A stretch of DNA of 64,000 bases from Progne subis subis (lineage: Eukaryota; Chordata; Aves; Passeriformes; Hirundinidae). Positions 12,751-24,097 of this stretch are shown here, one piece after another. The stretch is taken from positions 37,332-101,331 of the forward strand of contig JAKJHU010000990.1 in NCBI GenBank assembly GCA_022316685.1. The letters run 5' to 3'. How positions within the stretch are numbered: position 1 is the first letter of the stretch; each line of letters begins with the position of its first letter. The position numbers were made by a program, and so were the translations under genes. The notes below the pieces were generated by a model. That model made no database searches and was not told the DNA's origin. It saw only the letters and a list, made by a program, of their open reading frames with translations.

Positions 12751-13417
12751 TGTTGAGGGTTAAGTTCTCCTGTAGAATTTTTCCCCTCCCCATGAGTTTC
12801 TAGATTTTAAGTAGGGGTAGTTAAGCGGTGCTTAACCTGACAAAAGAAGTTGATCACTTGGTTTTGGGGGAGGGAGGAGGCTCTCGGAGAGCTGAGGTGG
12901 GGACACACAGCTCTCAGTCTTCCGGGGAGCACGGATCGGACGACGGCTGGCTGGAGTCCACGGCTACCGGAGGAGTTTGGTCCTGGGAATTCTACCATCT
13001 GTTGGAGTGCCCAGGAATTCGGAGTTTCTTCGCTGTCCTGCTGGATTTTGAGTCAACCCTGGTACAGCCGCTGCGGCTTCTCCGGCATTGCCCACCTTGC
13101 CTGCCAGGGCACCCCCCTGCCTGCCTGCTGAGGATAATCCACCGTTTCCAGCCACCAGCGCCGGAGCTTTCCACCGTTTGCCCTCGGGGTTCTTCGGTTC
13201 TGTTTTACTGTTATTATAATTGCTGTTGTTGTTTGTCTGTCCTGTTATATTTACTAGTAAAGGACTGTTATTCCTTTTCCCCATAGCTCTGACCGAAAAG
13301 TTTTTCGTTTAATCTTCCAAATTATAATAACACGGAGGGAAGAATTTAAATTCCTCATTTCCCTGGAAAGGCCTGCCTCTCCTTAGCAGACACCTGTCTT
13401 TTTTTCAAACCGAGACA
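12751..13417 (+). mobile_element. 5' LTR of the class III (ERVL-type) provirus
   Basis: 667 bp, starting TGTTGAGGG and ending CCGAGACA. It matches the 3' LTR (18634-19300) at all but two positions by eye: G12860 versus A18743 and T12884 versus G18767. No clear canonical TATA box was found. Such low divergence means a very recent insertion or gene conversion between LTRs. Confidence 0.95.
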
Positions 13418-13422
13418 GAATT

Positions 13423-13442
13423 TGGCGCCCAAAGACGTGGGG
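13423..13442 (+). other. Primer-binding site, lysine-tRNA-like
   Basis: TGGCGCCCAAAGACGTGGGG begins five bases after the LTR end. TGGCGCCC plus a later CGTGGGG resembles the complement of a tRNA-Lys 3' end with a small insertion. The class II provirus starts its own site with the same TGGCGCCC (43565). Confidence 0.6.
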
Positions 13443-13684
13443 CATTGAGAGAAAAAGGAATAACAGTTCTTAAGTGCCTACATTGTTGTGTACTGGACAT
13501 CATGTGGTCTGCCTTTGTCTGGTTCGGGTGGCATGTGGGTGTGGCCGTAGTCCTCCCATTTGCAGGGCCCTTTTCTAAACATGGGCCCTGTAACTAAGGT
13601 TGCTGTGGCTGTCATCCAGTTTGCTATATGGGTTAATGAAGTGAGGAAATCGTGGATTTTTAATTTTCTCTGGAAGGCAGGCAC

Positions 13685-15340
13685 ATGGATTCAGGGCTAT
13701 CATACACTAACTGTGTGTTTTGGAGTTACTTTAACAACGGTACATACTGTGAGGAAATGACACCAGGGGAAACCTTTTCCCAACCCTTCACCCAGCTCTT
13801 TGGGCCTACCCCACCAGTCTTTGAAGGGTTCAAATCTCTGAATGTTAATGACATCATACAGTGGCTGGTGTTGCTGGTATGCCTGTTCTGTGTAGCATTT
13901 AGAGATAAGGGGAGACTGGACTGGGTAACCACCCTGATACCTCCCCTAGAGAATAAGGATACTGCCCCACAGCCTGAGCCTGCCCCACAGCCTGAGCCTG
14001 CCCCACAGCCTGAGCCTGCCCCACAGCCTGCCTCAGGAATAAACCACCCAGATTTGGTGAAGGAGATAGGTGAGATGCTGAGGGAGTACCTTTCCCCTGT
14101 AGTAGCCTCATTAGCCCCAGCTGCTGGGAAACCCTCCCCCTGCCCCGACAAAGGAGAGTCTGATGGTGCAGCAGCGGAACCCACAGACGTTACAACCGTC
14201 CAGGTTCCAGCTGAACCACAGGGGCAGCCACAGCCAGCAGCAGTGGCCCCTGTGGAAACAAAGAAGTACAAGGTGAAATCAGAGCACCCAGGCAACAAGG
14301 ATAAGAAAGGAGGGTCCTCACAACCCGCGGGGGACTCAGAGGTTGAGATCATCACCGAGTCCCTGACATATGAAAGTCTCCGCAATCTGCAAAAAGATCT
14401 TGCACGACGGGGACGTGAGGCTTATACAGCCTGGTTAGTTCGGGTCTGGGACCTTATTGGAACAGGCGTGCAGCTAGATAGTAGTGAGGCAAGGAATTTG
14501 GGACCCTTGACCCAGGACTCAGGTGTGAATCAGGTATTCGTAAGGGAGCCAGGGCCCCTTTCCCTTTGGGAGCGGCTTTTAATGAGTGTAAGGGAGAGAT
14601 TTGTCCACAGAGACAGAATGCAGGAGCACCATCACAGAATGCGCTGGAAGACCCTTGAGGAAGGGATCCAACAGCTGAGAGAAGTGGCAGTATTGGAGGT
14701 ACTCTTTGGGAGGGGTGGACAGCATGATAATGACCCCGACAAAGTCAGGTGCACAGGGCAAATGCTGTGGAATCTGGCAACTCTAGGACCATCTCAATAC
14801 GCCACCTTCATTGCAACCATTAATGCCGATAACAACCGAGAGACAGTGGGTTCTGTAGCCAACAAGCTTAGAAATTATGAGAGCATGATCAGTGGCCCAA
14901 TGCAGGCTCAGGTCTCTGCCGTGGCAAAGGAACTCAGGGAGAAGATGGAGGAGGTGACAGAGGAGATAAGGGAGGTGAGGGAGGAGATGAGGAGGAACAG
15001 TTCCTGTGTGGCACCGGTGCGAGTTACAGGCCCCAGAGTCAGAGCTCAACGGCCCCCAGCTAGAGAGAGAGGGTACACCCCACGAGCTGACCTGTGGTTC
15101 TTTCTGAGTGACCATGGGGAAGACATGGGAAGGTGGCATGGGAAACCCACTTCTGCCCTGGCAGCACGGGTGCGTGAGCTCAAGGAGAGAAACACTAACC
15201 GAGGGGGTTCCACTAAGATGAAGGTAGCCTCAACATCACATGACCAAGCTGCCAGGTATTATAGAAGTGAGGATATGTCAGATCCCTGTGAAGGAACCTC
15301 TACCATGTATGCCCAGGAAGGGAATAATGACCAGTGCTAG
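13685..15340 (+). CDS. gag: ERVL-type gag polyprotein (551 aa, uninterrupted)
   Basis: The Gag precursor forms the particle core. The ORF runs from ATG 13685 to TAG 15338-15340 with no break. Around residues 55-75 is a hydrophobic segment. At about 97-115 an 18-bp tandem repeat gives a PAPQPE-type region. A charged middle region follows, then a capsid-like helical domain (about 225-430), a long glutamate/arginine coiled-coil-like helix and a basic tail. No CCHC zinc knuckle is visible, which fits ERVL and spuma-like Gags rather than beta or gamma types. A short upstream ORF begins at 13502. pol overlaps its last 100 bases in another frame. The product is called from position and organisation; no capsid motif was diagnostic on its own. 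Confidence 0.8.
   Translation: MDSGLSYTNCVFWSYFNNGTYCEEMTPGETFSQPFTQLFGPTPPVFEGFKSLNVNDIIQWLVLLVCLFCVAFRDKGRLDWVTTLIPPLENKDTAPQPEPAPQPEPAPQPEPAPQPASGINHPDLVKEIGEMLREYLSPVVASLAPAAGKPSPCPDKGESDGAAAEPTDVTTVQVPAEPQGQPQPAAVAPVETKKYKVKSEHPGNKDKKGGSSQPAGDSEVEIITESLTYESLRNLQKDLARRGREAYTAWLVRVWDLIGTGVQLDSSEARNLGPLTQDSGVNQVFVREPGPLSLWERLLMSVRERFVHRDRMQEHHHRMRWKTLEEGIQQLREVAVLEVLFGRGGQHDNDPDKVRCTGQMLWNLATLGPSQYATFIATINADNNRETVGSVANKLRNYESMISGPMQAQVSAVAKELREKMEEVTEEIREVREEMRRNSSCVAPVRVTGPRVRAQRPPARERGYTPRADLWFFLSDHGEDMGRWHGKPTSALAARVRELKERNTNRGGSTKMKVASTSHDQAARYYRSEDMSDPCEGTSTMYAQEGNNDQC
13973..14033 (+). repeat. 18-bp coding tandem repeat in gag
   Basis: The unit GCCCCACAGCCTGAGCCT is repeated just over three times in frame, giving alternating proline, glutamine, alanine and glutamate. 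Unit number probably varies between copies. Confidence 0.9.
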
Positions 15341-18300
15341 AGGGGCCCTGCCTCTAGCCAGGGAGAGGCACGGGAAAACCGGATCTATTAGACTGGTGTG
15401 GATTCGATGGCCTGGCACATCAGAGCCACAGAAATATGAGGCTTTAGTTGATACTAGTTCGCAGTGTACACTGATACCATCGGAATATGTGGGGACAGAA
15501 CCTATTTCCATTGCCGGAGTGACGGGGGGATCACAGGAATTGACTCTGTTAGAAGCTGAGGTGAGCCTGACCGGGAAGGAGTGGCAGAAACATCCAATTG
15601 TGACTGGCTCAGGGGCCCCGTGTATTTTGGGCATAGACTTCCTCCGGAATGGTTATTACAAAGACTCTAAAGGACTCAGGTGGGCTTTTGGAATAGCAGC
15701 TGTGGAGGCAGAGGGCATTAAGAAATTGAATAGCTTGCCTGGACTGTCGGAGAACCCATCTGCAGTAGGACTCCTAAAGGTAGAAGAGCAACGAGTTCCA
15801 GTTGCCACCTCGACGGTGCACCGCCGACAGTACCGGACAAATCGAGATGCCGTGATCCCCATCCACAAGATGATCCGTGAGCTGGAGAGCCAAGGGGTGG
15901 TCAGCAAAACCCACTCACCCTTCAACAGCCCCATCTGGCCTGTGCGCAAGTCTGACGGAGAATGGAGATTGACTGTGGACTACCGTGCCTTGAACGAAGT
16001 GACTCCACCGTTGAGCGCTGCTGTGCCAGACATGCTGGAACTCCAGTACGAGCTGGAGTCCAAGGCAGCAAAATGGTACGCCACCATTGACATTGCTAAC
16101 GCATTTTTCTCCATTCCTCTGGCTGCAGAATGCAGGCCTCAGTTTGCTTTCACCTGGAGGGGCGTGCAGTACATCTGGAACCGACTGCCCCAGGGGTGGA
16201 AACACAGCCCCACCATCTGCCATGGACTGATCCAGGCTGCACTGGAAAAGAGTGAGGCTCCGGAGCACCTACAGTATATCGATGACATCATTGTGTGGGG
16301 GAACACGGCAATGGAAGTGTTTGAGAAAGGAGAGAAAATCATCCAAATTCTCCTGGAAGCCGGTTTTGCCATCAAGCAGAGCAAGGTCAAGGGACCTGCC
16401 CGAGAGATCCAGTTCCTGGGAGTAAAGTGGCAAGATGGACGGCGGCAGATTCCAACTGAGGTCATCAATAAGATCACCGCAATGTCTCCACCGACCAGCA
16501 AGAAGGAAACACAAGCTTTCCTAGGCGCCATAGGTTTCTGGAGAATGCACATTCCTGAGTACAGCCAGATTGTGAGCCCTCTCTACCTGGTCACCCGCAA
16601 GAAGAAGGATTTCCACTGGGGCCCTGAACAGCAACAAGCCTTTGCCCAGATCAAACAGGAGATCGCTCATGCAGTAGCCCTTGGCCCAGTCAGGACGGGA
16701 CCAGATGTGAAGAACGTGCTCTACTCAGCAGCCGGGAACAATGGCCTGTCCTGGAGCCTTTGGCAGAAGGTGCCTGGGGAGACTCGGGGCCGACCACTGG
16801 GATTCTGGAGCCGAAGCTACAGAGGGTCCGAAGCCAACTACACTCCTACAGAGAAGGAAATCTTGGCCGCCTATGAAGGAGTTCAAGCTGCCTCAGAGGT
16901 GATTGGCACAGAAGCACAACTCCTGCTGGCACCTCGACTACCGGTGCTGGGGTGGATGTTTAAAGGAAAGGTTCCCTCCACTCATCACGCCACCGACGCC
17001 ACGTGGAGCAAATGGATTGCCCTCATCACTCAGCGCGCCCGCATTGGAAACCCAAATCGCCCTGGGATTTTGGAAATAATTACAAACTGGCCGGAAGGTG
17101 AGAACTTTGGTCTCACAGATGAAGAGGAGCAGGAACAAGTGACACGTGCAGAAGAGGGTCCACCATACAAAACAACTGCCAGCAGAAGAAACACGCTATG
17201 CTCTTTTCACTGATGGTTCCTGCCGCATCGTAGGGATGAACCGGAAGTAGAAAGCAGCTGTATGGAGCCCCACACGACAGGTTGCAGAAGCCACTGAAGG
17301 AGAAGGTGGGTCAAGCCAACTTGCTGAACTCAAAGCTGTTCAACTGGCCCTGGACATTGCTGAAAGAGAGAAGTGGCCAAAGCTCTACCTCTACACTGAT
17401 TCGTGGATGGTGGCCAATGCTCTGTGGGGTTGGCTGGACAGGTGGAAAAAGGCCAATTGGCAACGTAGAGGAAAGCCAATCTGGGCTGCAGATGAGTGGA
17501 AGGACATTGCCACTAGGGTAGAGAAGCTACCTGTCAAAGTCCGTCATGTAGATGCCCATGTCCCCAAGAGTCGGGCTAATGAGGAGCACCGAAACAACGA
17601 GCAGGTAGATCAAGCTGCAAAGATAGAGGTGTCAAAGATAGACTTAGATTGGGAACACAAGGGAGAGTTGTTCCTAGCTCGATGGGCCCATGATGCCTCA
17701 GGCCATCAGGGCAGAGATGCCACCTATAAGTGGGCACGAGACCGAGGGGTGGATCTAACCATGGACAGTATTTCTCAGGTTATCCATGACTGTGAAACGT
17801 GTGCTACCATCAAACAGGCCAAGCGGGTGAAGCCCCTATGGTATGGCGGGCGATAGTCCAAGTATAAGTACGGGGAAGCCTGGCAGATTGACTACATCAC
17901 CCTTCCCCAAACCCGCCAAGGCAAGCGCTACGTGCTGACCATGGTGGAAGCCACAACTGGATGGTTGGAGACCTACCCTGTGCCTCACGCTACTGCCCGG
18001 AACACCATCCTGGGCCTTGAAAAGCAAATCCTGTGGAGACATGGTACCCCTGAGAGGATTGAGTCTGACAATGGGACTCATTTCAAGAACAGCCTTATAG
18101 ACACCTGGGCTAGAGAACATGGCATTGAGTGGGTATACCATATTCCTTATCATGCGCCAGCAGCCGGGAAAGTTGAACGGTGCAATGGCCTGCTTAAAAC
18201 CACTTTGAAGGCACTGAGTGGGGGGACTTTCAAGAACTGGGAGATTAATTTAGCAAAGGCCACCTGGTTAGTGAACACTCGAGGTTCCACCAACCGAGCA

Positions 18301-18525
18301 GGCCCTGCCCAATCTGAGCCCCTGAGAACAAGAGATGGAGATAAGGTTCCAGTGGTACACATGAGAGGAATGCTAGGAAAAACTGTCTGGATTAATTCTG
18401 CCTCCAGCAAAGACAATCCCGCTCGTGGGGTTGTTTTTGCTCAGGGACCTGGCTGCACATGGTGGGTGATGCAAAAGGATGGAGAAACCCGCTGCATACC
18501 TCAAGGGGACCTTGTTTTTCGGTGA
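15240..18525 (+). pseudogene. pol: ERVL-type pol (protease, RT, RNase H, integrase), broken
   Basis: Frame A (15240-17213) holds an aspartic protease with D-T-S where D-T-G is expected (15450-15458) and an ILGIDF second motif. It also holds a reverse transcriptase with YIDD at its catalytic centre (about 16278), preceded by fingers-domain motifs. A one-base gain near 17165-17180 moves the rest to another frame: RNase H with TDGS, then integrase with an HHCC-type zinc site (HDASGH, CETC) and D, D, E residues at IDY, SDNG and VERC. Two TAG codons (17248-17250 and 17854-17856) interrupt that frame, which ends at TGA 18523-18525. No env follows. pol is in the +1 frame relative to gag and has its own ATG at 15240, a spuma-like layout. 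The enzyme set is complete but not translatable as one protein. Confidence 0.92.
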
Positions 18526-18605
18526 ACACTGTGACTGTGTCTGTATTTATATTCACATGTATATATATGTATATTATTTAAAGGTTTAAATTCAATATAA
18601 TACGT

Positions 18606-18633
18606 TAGGGTGGGAAAAATTCGGGGTGGATAA
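18606..18633 (+). other. Polypurine tract of the ERVL provirus
   Basis: A purine-rich stretch (GGGTGGGAAAAA, then CGGGGTGGATAA) ends at the TG of the 3' LTR. Only about 80 bases separate the pol stop from it, so no env gene was ever present or it has been lost cleanly. Confidence 0.6.
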
Positions 18634-19300
18634 TGTTGAGGGTTAAGTTCTCCTGTAGAATTTTTCCCCTCCCCATGAGTTTCTAGATTTTAAGTAGGGG
18701 TAGTTAAGCGGTGCTTAACCTGACAAAAGAAGTTGATCACTTAGTTTTGGGGGAGGGAGGAGGCTCGCGGAGAGCTGAGGTGGGGACACACAGCTCTCAG
18801 TCTTCCGGGGAGCACGGATCGGACGACGGCTGGCTGGAGTCCACGGCTACCGGAGGAGTTTGGTCCTGGGAATTCTACCATCTGTTGGAGTGCCCAGGAA
18901 TTCGGAGTTTCTTCGCTGTCCTGCTGGATTTTGAGTCAACCCTGGTACAGCCGCTGCGGCTTCTCCGGCATTGCCCACCTTGCCTGCCAGGGCACCCCCC
19001 TGCCTGCCTGCTGAGGATAATCCACCGTTTCCAGCCACCAGCGCCGGAGCTTTCCACCGTTTGCCCTCGGGGTTCTTCGGTTCTGTTTTACTGTTATTAT
19101 AATTGCTGTTGTTGTTTGTCTGTCCTGTTATATTTACTAGTAAAGGACTGTTATTCCTTTTCCCCATAGCTCTGACCGAAAAGTTTTTCGTTTAATCTTC
19201 CAAATTATAATAACACGGAGGGAAGAATTTAAATTCCTCATTTCCCTGGAAAGGCCTGCCTCTCCTTAGCAGACACCTGTCTTTTTTTCAAACCGAGACA
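18634..19300 (+). mobile_element. 3' LTR of the class III (ERVL-type) provirus
   Basis: 667 bp, the same length as the 5' LTR and differing at two sites. Followed directly by CCTCT, the right copy of the target duplication. Confidence 0.95.
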
Positions 19301-19305
19301 CCTCT
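19301..19305 (+). repeat. Right target-site duplication CCTCT
   Basis: Matches 12746-12750. The sequence after it resumes the interrupted minus-strand TG...CA element. Confidence 0.85.
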
Positions 19306-19837
19306 GATTTCTTTCTTTCTCTCAAGGAGGAGTTGTGCTTTAAAAGCTCCATGTTGCTAGGAAAGGGTTAAATCCGCCCGAGGTTGCAAGGGCCACGTGC
19401 AAGCGCCAGGCTGCATGAGTTGTAGAAAATGCAAAGCTGTGCTGATGGAGGAAGCTGGCAGATGTCCTTTTTTCCACCCCTCGGTCTCATCCAGGCCGGC
19501 CCAGTTCAGAGCTGCCACAGAGCTGTGAAAGGGCTCAACCCAGGCTGCTCCCATGTGGGCAGCAGCTCTCAGGGGCCCGGCCTGGGCCTGCCCACCGCCC
19601 ACGATGTTACCTCATGGCTGATTCCAAAGCGAGAGAGAGACCGATCAGCAGCAGGTGAGTTTAAAATGTCCCCTCCAAAGTCACATCGACATTTCCCATT
19701 GGTCAACTTAGCTGCCAATATCCCGGCCAGCTTTCTGATGGGTCCCTGTCCTCCCCCCACAAAACCAGGGTGATGGCAGGGAAAAACATTTCACATTTCC
19801 CTATAACCAGATAACAAAACTGTGCCAACCCATGATA

Positions 19838-20589
19838 GAAGCCAAAGCTAAAAAATCAGCATTATTTCACATTATTGATTTTTAATTAAATTGAAAAAAA
19901 AAAAAAAATCACAGTATATTTTGAAATAACTACTACTAATAATAACTATAATACTATATTTCACTTGCACAAAGAAACCTGAGCTCAAGATTTAAACCTT
20001 CCTTCTCTCACTCCATGTGGGAGCATTCCAAAACCAATTCTTCCTTCTGTGGTGCTGTTTCCAATGTGCTGTTAACAAAATCCATCCTCATCTTCCCAAA
20101 CCCACAAGTTCTTTGCCTTTTTCCATATGCAATGTTTGGATGAATTTTAACACATTCAGCAGTTCAGCCTCTTTTAACTGACTGCCCCACCTATGACAGG
20201 GTGCTCTGACCTCAGCTCACTCCAGAGCCAGCAAGATCTAAGAAAGGCCTTCTCATCCACGAATTTCAGATGAAATTGGTTCCTCACATTTATATTTAAA
20301 AAGTGACATTTTGGTGTGATCTGGCCAGACTCTGCCAGTGTAGTTTTACCAGTGGGCAGGGTCAGCACCAAAGACAGAAACACCACTTGAAGGAATCAGT
20401 GTCATTTACTGCAGTTCAAAGCAGCAAAGGAGCACAAAAGGAGCAGCTCAGCAATGCACCCAACCATCACTACCAAAGATTGCCTGCAGGGATTGAGAAA
20501 GATCCATCACCAGTTCCCCTCAGACTTTCCCATCACCCACATGCACACATCAGCTGGGGGAAGCTGTCCCAGCCAAGGACTGCAGAGCC
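19838..20589. other. No recognised gene
   Basis: AT-rich sequence with a short A run near 19893; no ORF, RNA or known repeat could be supported. Confidence 0.4.
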
Positions 20590-20960
20590 ACTCCCGGACA
20601 CTGGGAATTGCTGCAGGTGCCTCCAGCCACAGGTGAGGCTCCAACCTGGCTGGGAGAGGGCCCAGCTCTGATAGTGCTGAATAAACCAACTGACAGCACT
20701 TCTAGGGCAGGAACAGCTGGTTTCATCCTCCTCTTGGCTCCCTCCCAAAGCCTGGCCAGGGCCCAAGGAGGAACCAAGGGAGGTGACTTTGACCATCCAG
20801 CCCCAAACAAGGCCAGATGTCAGATTTCATGGCCTTGTCCGGCTTCTAAACACAGAAAGGTCAATGCATGTCTCACTAATGAGTGGATACATCTGTCACA
20901 GTGCTAATGACCATGCATATTTCACTAATGAGCAGATACAAAGATAACCTTTGGTTGAAG
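20590..20960 (+). repeat. Dispersed repeat related to 53170-53605 (inverted)
   Basis: The plus strand here matches the minus strand of 53170-53605, e.g. 'tgggagagggcccagct', 'aaagcctggccagggc' and 'caagggaggtgactttga'. Function and family are unknown. Confidence 0.65.
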
Positions 20961-21027
20961 GTTGATGCAGAGGTCACCTTTGGCTCAGGGCCTGCTGTTC
21001 AGGCCTCACTCAGGCCTCTTGTCCAGG

Positions 21028-21140
21028 CCTGGGATGAGCAGGGACATCTTTCACCACATCAGGTTGTTCAGAGCCCCGTCCCAGCTGGACTTGAATGCTT
21101 CCAGGGATGCAGCCCCCCACATCCCCCCTGGCCATGGAAC
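21028..21140 (-). mobile_element. CR1 LINE fragment (-)
   Basis: Closely matches the start of the CR1 piece at 11388 ('gagcagggacatctttcacc', 'atcaggttgttcagagcccc'). Short and non-coding. Confidence 0.65.
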
Positions 21141-21769
21141 CTGGCTGCAGAAATGGGTCCTTGGGGCGCTTTCCAAGGAAACCTGAAGGGATGAGGGATC
21201 CAAAGCCAGCAGTGGGCTCAGTGCAGTGCCCATGGCCACAGCCCCTTGCCATGGCCCAGGGCAGGTTGGGATGATGATCCACCCTCACTCCTGGCCCAGG
21301 GCAGGGCTGCAGTGCTCTTGGTGGCACCTTGGGCTTGGCACACACTTGAGGAGGGTTTCTGTTTTCACTGGGGAAACTCAGGAGTTTTAGATTGCTTCAA
21401 AAATAAAAGAAGAAAATCCTCCTTTGGCTAAGTGCAGCCAGGTCTCCAAGGAAAGCAGGTCCCAGGTGAGGGAGAGGATGGGGTTGGGGAATGTGGAGGA
21501 AGGTTGTCCACACTGGGTCAGACCTCAAGGCACAGCTTCTCTGAGCAGGCCAGATCTCATTGGGAGACCTTGGATCAGTATCAACCAAAGAATGCTGCAA
21601 TCACCTCTTGTGTAATGAGAACAGAAATTAAATACACCCTTTAAAACAGAATTACATATTACTTAGAAGCTCTTAGAAATATTTCTCCATAACTGCAGCA
21701 GGAAACTTCCTAATAAACTGCACCAGACCACGGGGAACTCAAGGCAGAGCCATGGTTTGTCACGATTTG

Positions 21770-22560
21770 GTTGATCCTGATGAGTCCCATGGTGCATTCG
21801 GTGCTGAGCCCTGGAACCTCAGGGCTGAGAGGAGATTGCACAAACCTTTCCAGGAGTGAAAGTCAGAAGAAAAACCCAAAGTGTCTCAATGCATCAATGG
21901 GTCCCACAGAGGTCCATCCCCAACACAGGCTCTTCATGGAGTCCATGAAGGAGAGAATTAGAGGCCAGAATTGCACAAAAACCTCTCAGAGACTCAGTGG
22001 CAAAAAGAAGTACTTAAATTAATCCTGAGTACCTTGAAGCATTAATGAGTCCCACTGAATGTTGTTACTAGCCAAGAATCTCAAGGGACTAATTAAAGCA
22101 GATAATTTGGGCCATGATTGCACAAACCTCTCAGACTCTTTTTTGACACAGTTTTGTGCCAAAAAGTTCTCCGATACCTTGACTACCCAGAAGCACTAAT
22201 GAGCCCCACTGTTTTTACTGACAAAGAATCCCAAGGGATTTATTAAAGTAGATAATTGGGGCCATGATTGCAGAGTCTCTCACAGAGTCAGGTTTAAAAG
22301 GGAAATACCAAGTACCTTTAAAAACCTGAAGTTCCTTGAAGTATTGATGAGCCCCACTGTGTGTCATTACCCACAAAGCCTCTCAAGGGACTAATTAAAG
22401 CAGATAATGGGAGCCCATGATTGTACAAACCTCTCATAGACTCCAAGGCAAAAGCAAACCCAAAGTCCTTTGAAAAACCTGCAGTCCCTGGGAGCATTCA
22501 GGAGCCCCCCAGGGCCATTGCTGACCAAGGCTCCCCAGGGACTCCTTCCAGCACATCCTT
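21770..22560 (+). repeat. Degenerate tandem array, period about 150 bp
   Basis: The motif CATTAATGAG (with variants) plus 'cccactg', 'caagggactaattaaagc' and 'atgattgcacaaacctctca' recurs near 22040, 22195, 22340 and 22495, with older copies near 21778 and 21885. Unit length varies by indels. No protein is encoded. Confidence 0.75.
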
Positions 22561-24064
22561 GAGGCCACTGGCATGTGAGGGGGATGCTGAGAGCAGCACA
22601 AGGGGCTGACAGTGCCCAGCCTTGCTGGGGCTGTGCCAGGAGGCCCCAGGGCCTCAGGACAAGGTGTCTCCTCACAGCCCTTGGTGGCACAGAGGCTGCT
22701 GTGCCCCAGGACACCAAGACTTGGCTTCTCTTTGTCCCCACCTGTCATCACTGCCTCCAGTTCTCTGCTCTGGCTGGGGCCTGGGGACACTTTCTCTCTC
22801 CTGTCCCACAGTGGGACCCATTAAAACTTCAAGAAACTTTAGAGTTGGATTCTGACTTGGAATTCTTGAGAGGTTTCTTCAGCTCCCTCTCAGGGACTGA
22901 TGTTCAGGTGCCTCAGCACAAAGCCCAAGAGGGTCATTAAAGTCCTTGTGCTGTGTCTGCTGCTGAGCTGGGCTGGGCTCCTGGCACAGAGGCAGCTCCT
23001 AGCAACCAAGAGGAGCTTAAAAGCACATTGCTCTTGATGAGCAACTCTTCTCCCAGCCCAGCAGGGCTGGGGCACTGCCTGCAGCCACCCCGGGCACAGC
23101 ACACAGGCACAGAGAGCTTCAATCACTCAGGGCTGGGAAGGAGCTGGGAAGTGACTGCGGGAGAATCACTCCCAGCCCTTGACACAGGAACCTCTGGCTG
23201 CAGGACAAGGCAGCTGCAGCTCCTGCAGGGATCTCCTAAAGCTGCAACATCCCAATGCCTACAGACTCTGTGAGTACATTCTCTGATTCTCTCTTGTGGA
23301 GAGCAGCCAGGGGTGCCCAGGGCTGTCCTGCAGAGCAGGGTCCTGCAGCCCAGGGCGCTGTGCTGGGCCAGGGACTCTGCTGCCTGCCAGGGACAGCTCT
23401 CAGCCAGCCCTGGGAGCTGCTGCCAGCACTGGGGGACAAGATCTGGGAGGAAGGAGACAGGTGGTAAGGAGTGGAAATGTTCTTCTTGTGAGGTGAGGAT
23501 GCTGCATTGTTCAGGACTGCTCCCAGCATGACATTTAGCTCCAGAACATTTCCAAGGAGATTATACAGGGAGCACAGACAGACAGGGTCTACATGAAATT
23601 AAAAATCCTGCTTCTTTCATCTACTGCTCTGTGTTGCCTGAAGGGGTAATTGCACATAGATATTCATCTTTCAGTTCAGGTTGAGAAAAATAAAACAATT
23701 TTCTCTCAGATCTTAATAAACCAGGCAGTGACAGAAATCAGCAGAGGGTCCCTTGCAGGCACCATCAGTGTCACTTTTACAGCCTCCTCAGGGTTGCTCT
23801 GAGGTTGCCATCAGAGCCTGCAGAGCCAGAGCTGCCCCTTGGCAGTGCCTGAGCTGGGAGGGCTCTGCAGGGCAGAGCTGAGCCCCCAGGGCTGGGCTGG
23901 GCTCTGGCAGCACTGGCAGGGCCCAGCCCAGGGCACAGGGAAGCAGCTGCAGGCAGGGACAGCTCCAGGCAGCAGAGCCCTGGGCAGGCAGTGGGGGGAA
24001 AGTGCCACCAAGCTGTGCTGGGATATTGAAAGTCCTCTACAAACTGAACCATTTCATGATTCCT
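22561..24064. other. Unassigned sequence upstream of the olfactory receptor
   Basis: Gene-poor and moderately GC-rich; it may include 5' untranslated exons or intron of the receptor. No exon could be defined apart from the acceptor at 24065-24074. Confidence 0.4.
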
Positions 24065-24074
24065 TTTTTTTCAG
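24065..24074 (+). other. Probable splice acceptor before the olfactory receptor exon
   Basis: A run of T followed by CAG (TTTTTTTCAG) lies 23 bases before the chosen start codon. Olfactory receptor coding exons are typically intronless but preceded by non-coding 5' exons, so this is where the coding exon would begin. Confidence 0.5.
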
Positions 24075-24097
24075 ATCTCCATGTCCATTCTCAGCAA

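Larger units (their letters stand above)
11658..19837 (-). mobile_element. TG...CA-type element, minus-strand copy, split by the ERVL provirus
   Basis: Read on the minus strand, 19837-19306 followed by 12745-11658 is collinear with the intact copy at 28139-29821. Its start matches at 'ctgtgccaacccatga' (about 19819-19835) and its end matches the TGTAATGGTTTTA at 11658. Without the provirus and its 5-bp duplication it is about 1,625 bp, against 1,683 bp for the other copy. Shared internal landmarks include 'gtggacatttttaacca' and 'aaaggagg' with 'ctcctgg'. I see no long ORF. It could be a long LTR or a non-autonomous LTR element; its family is not identified. Confidence 0.7.
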
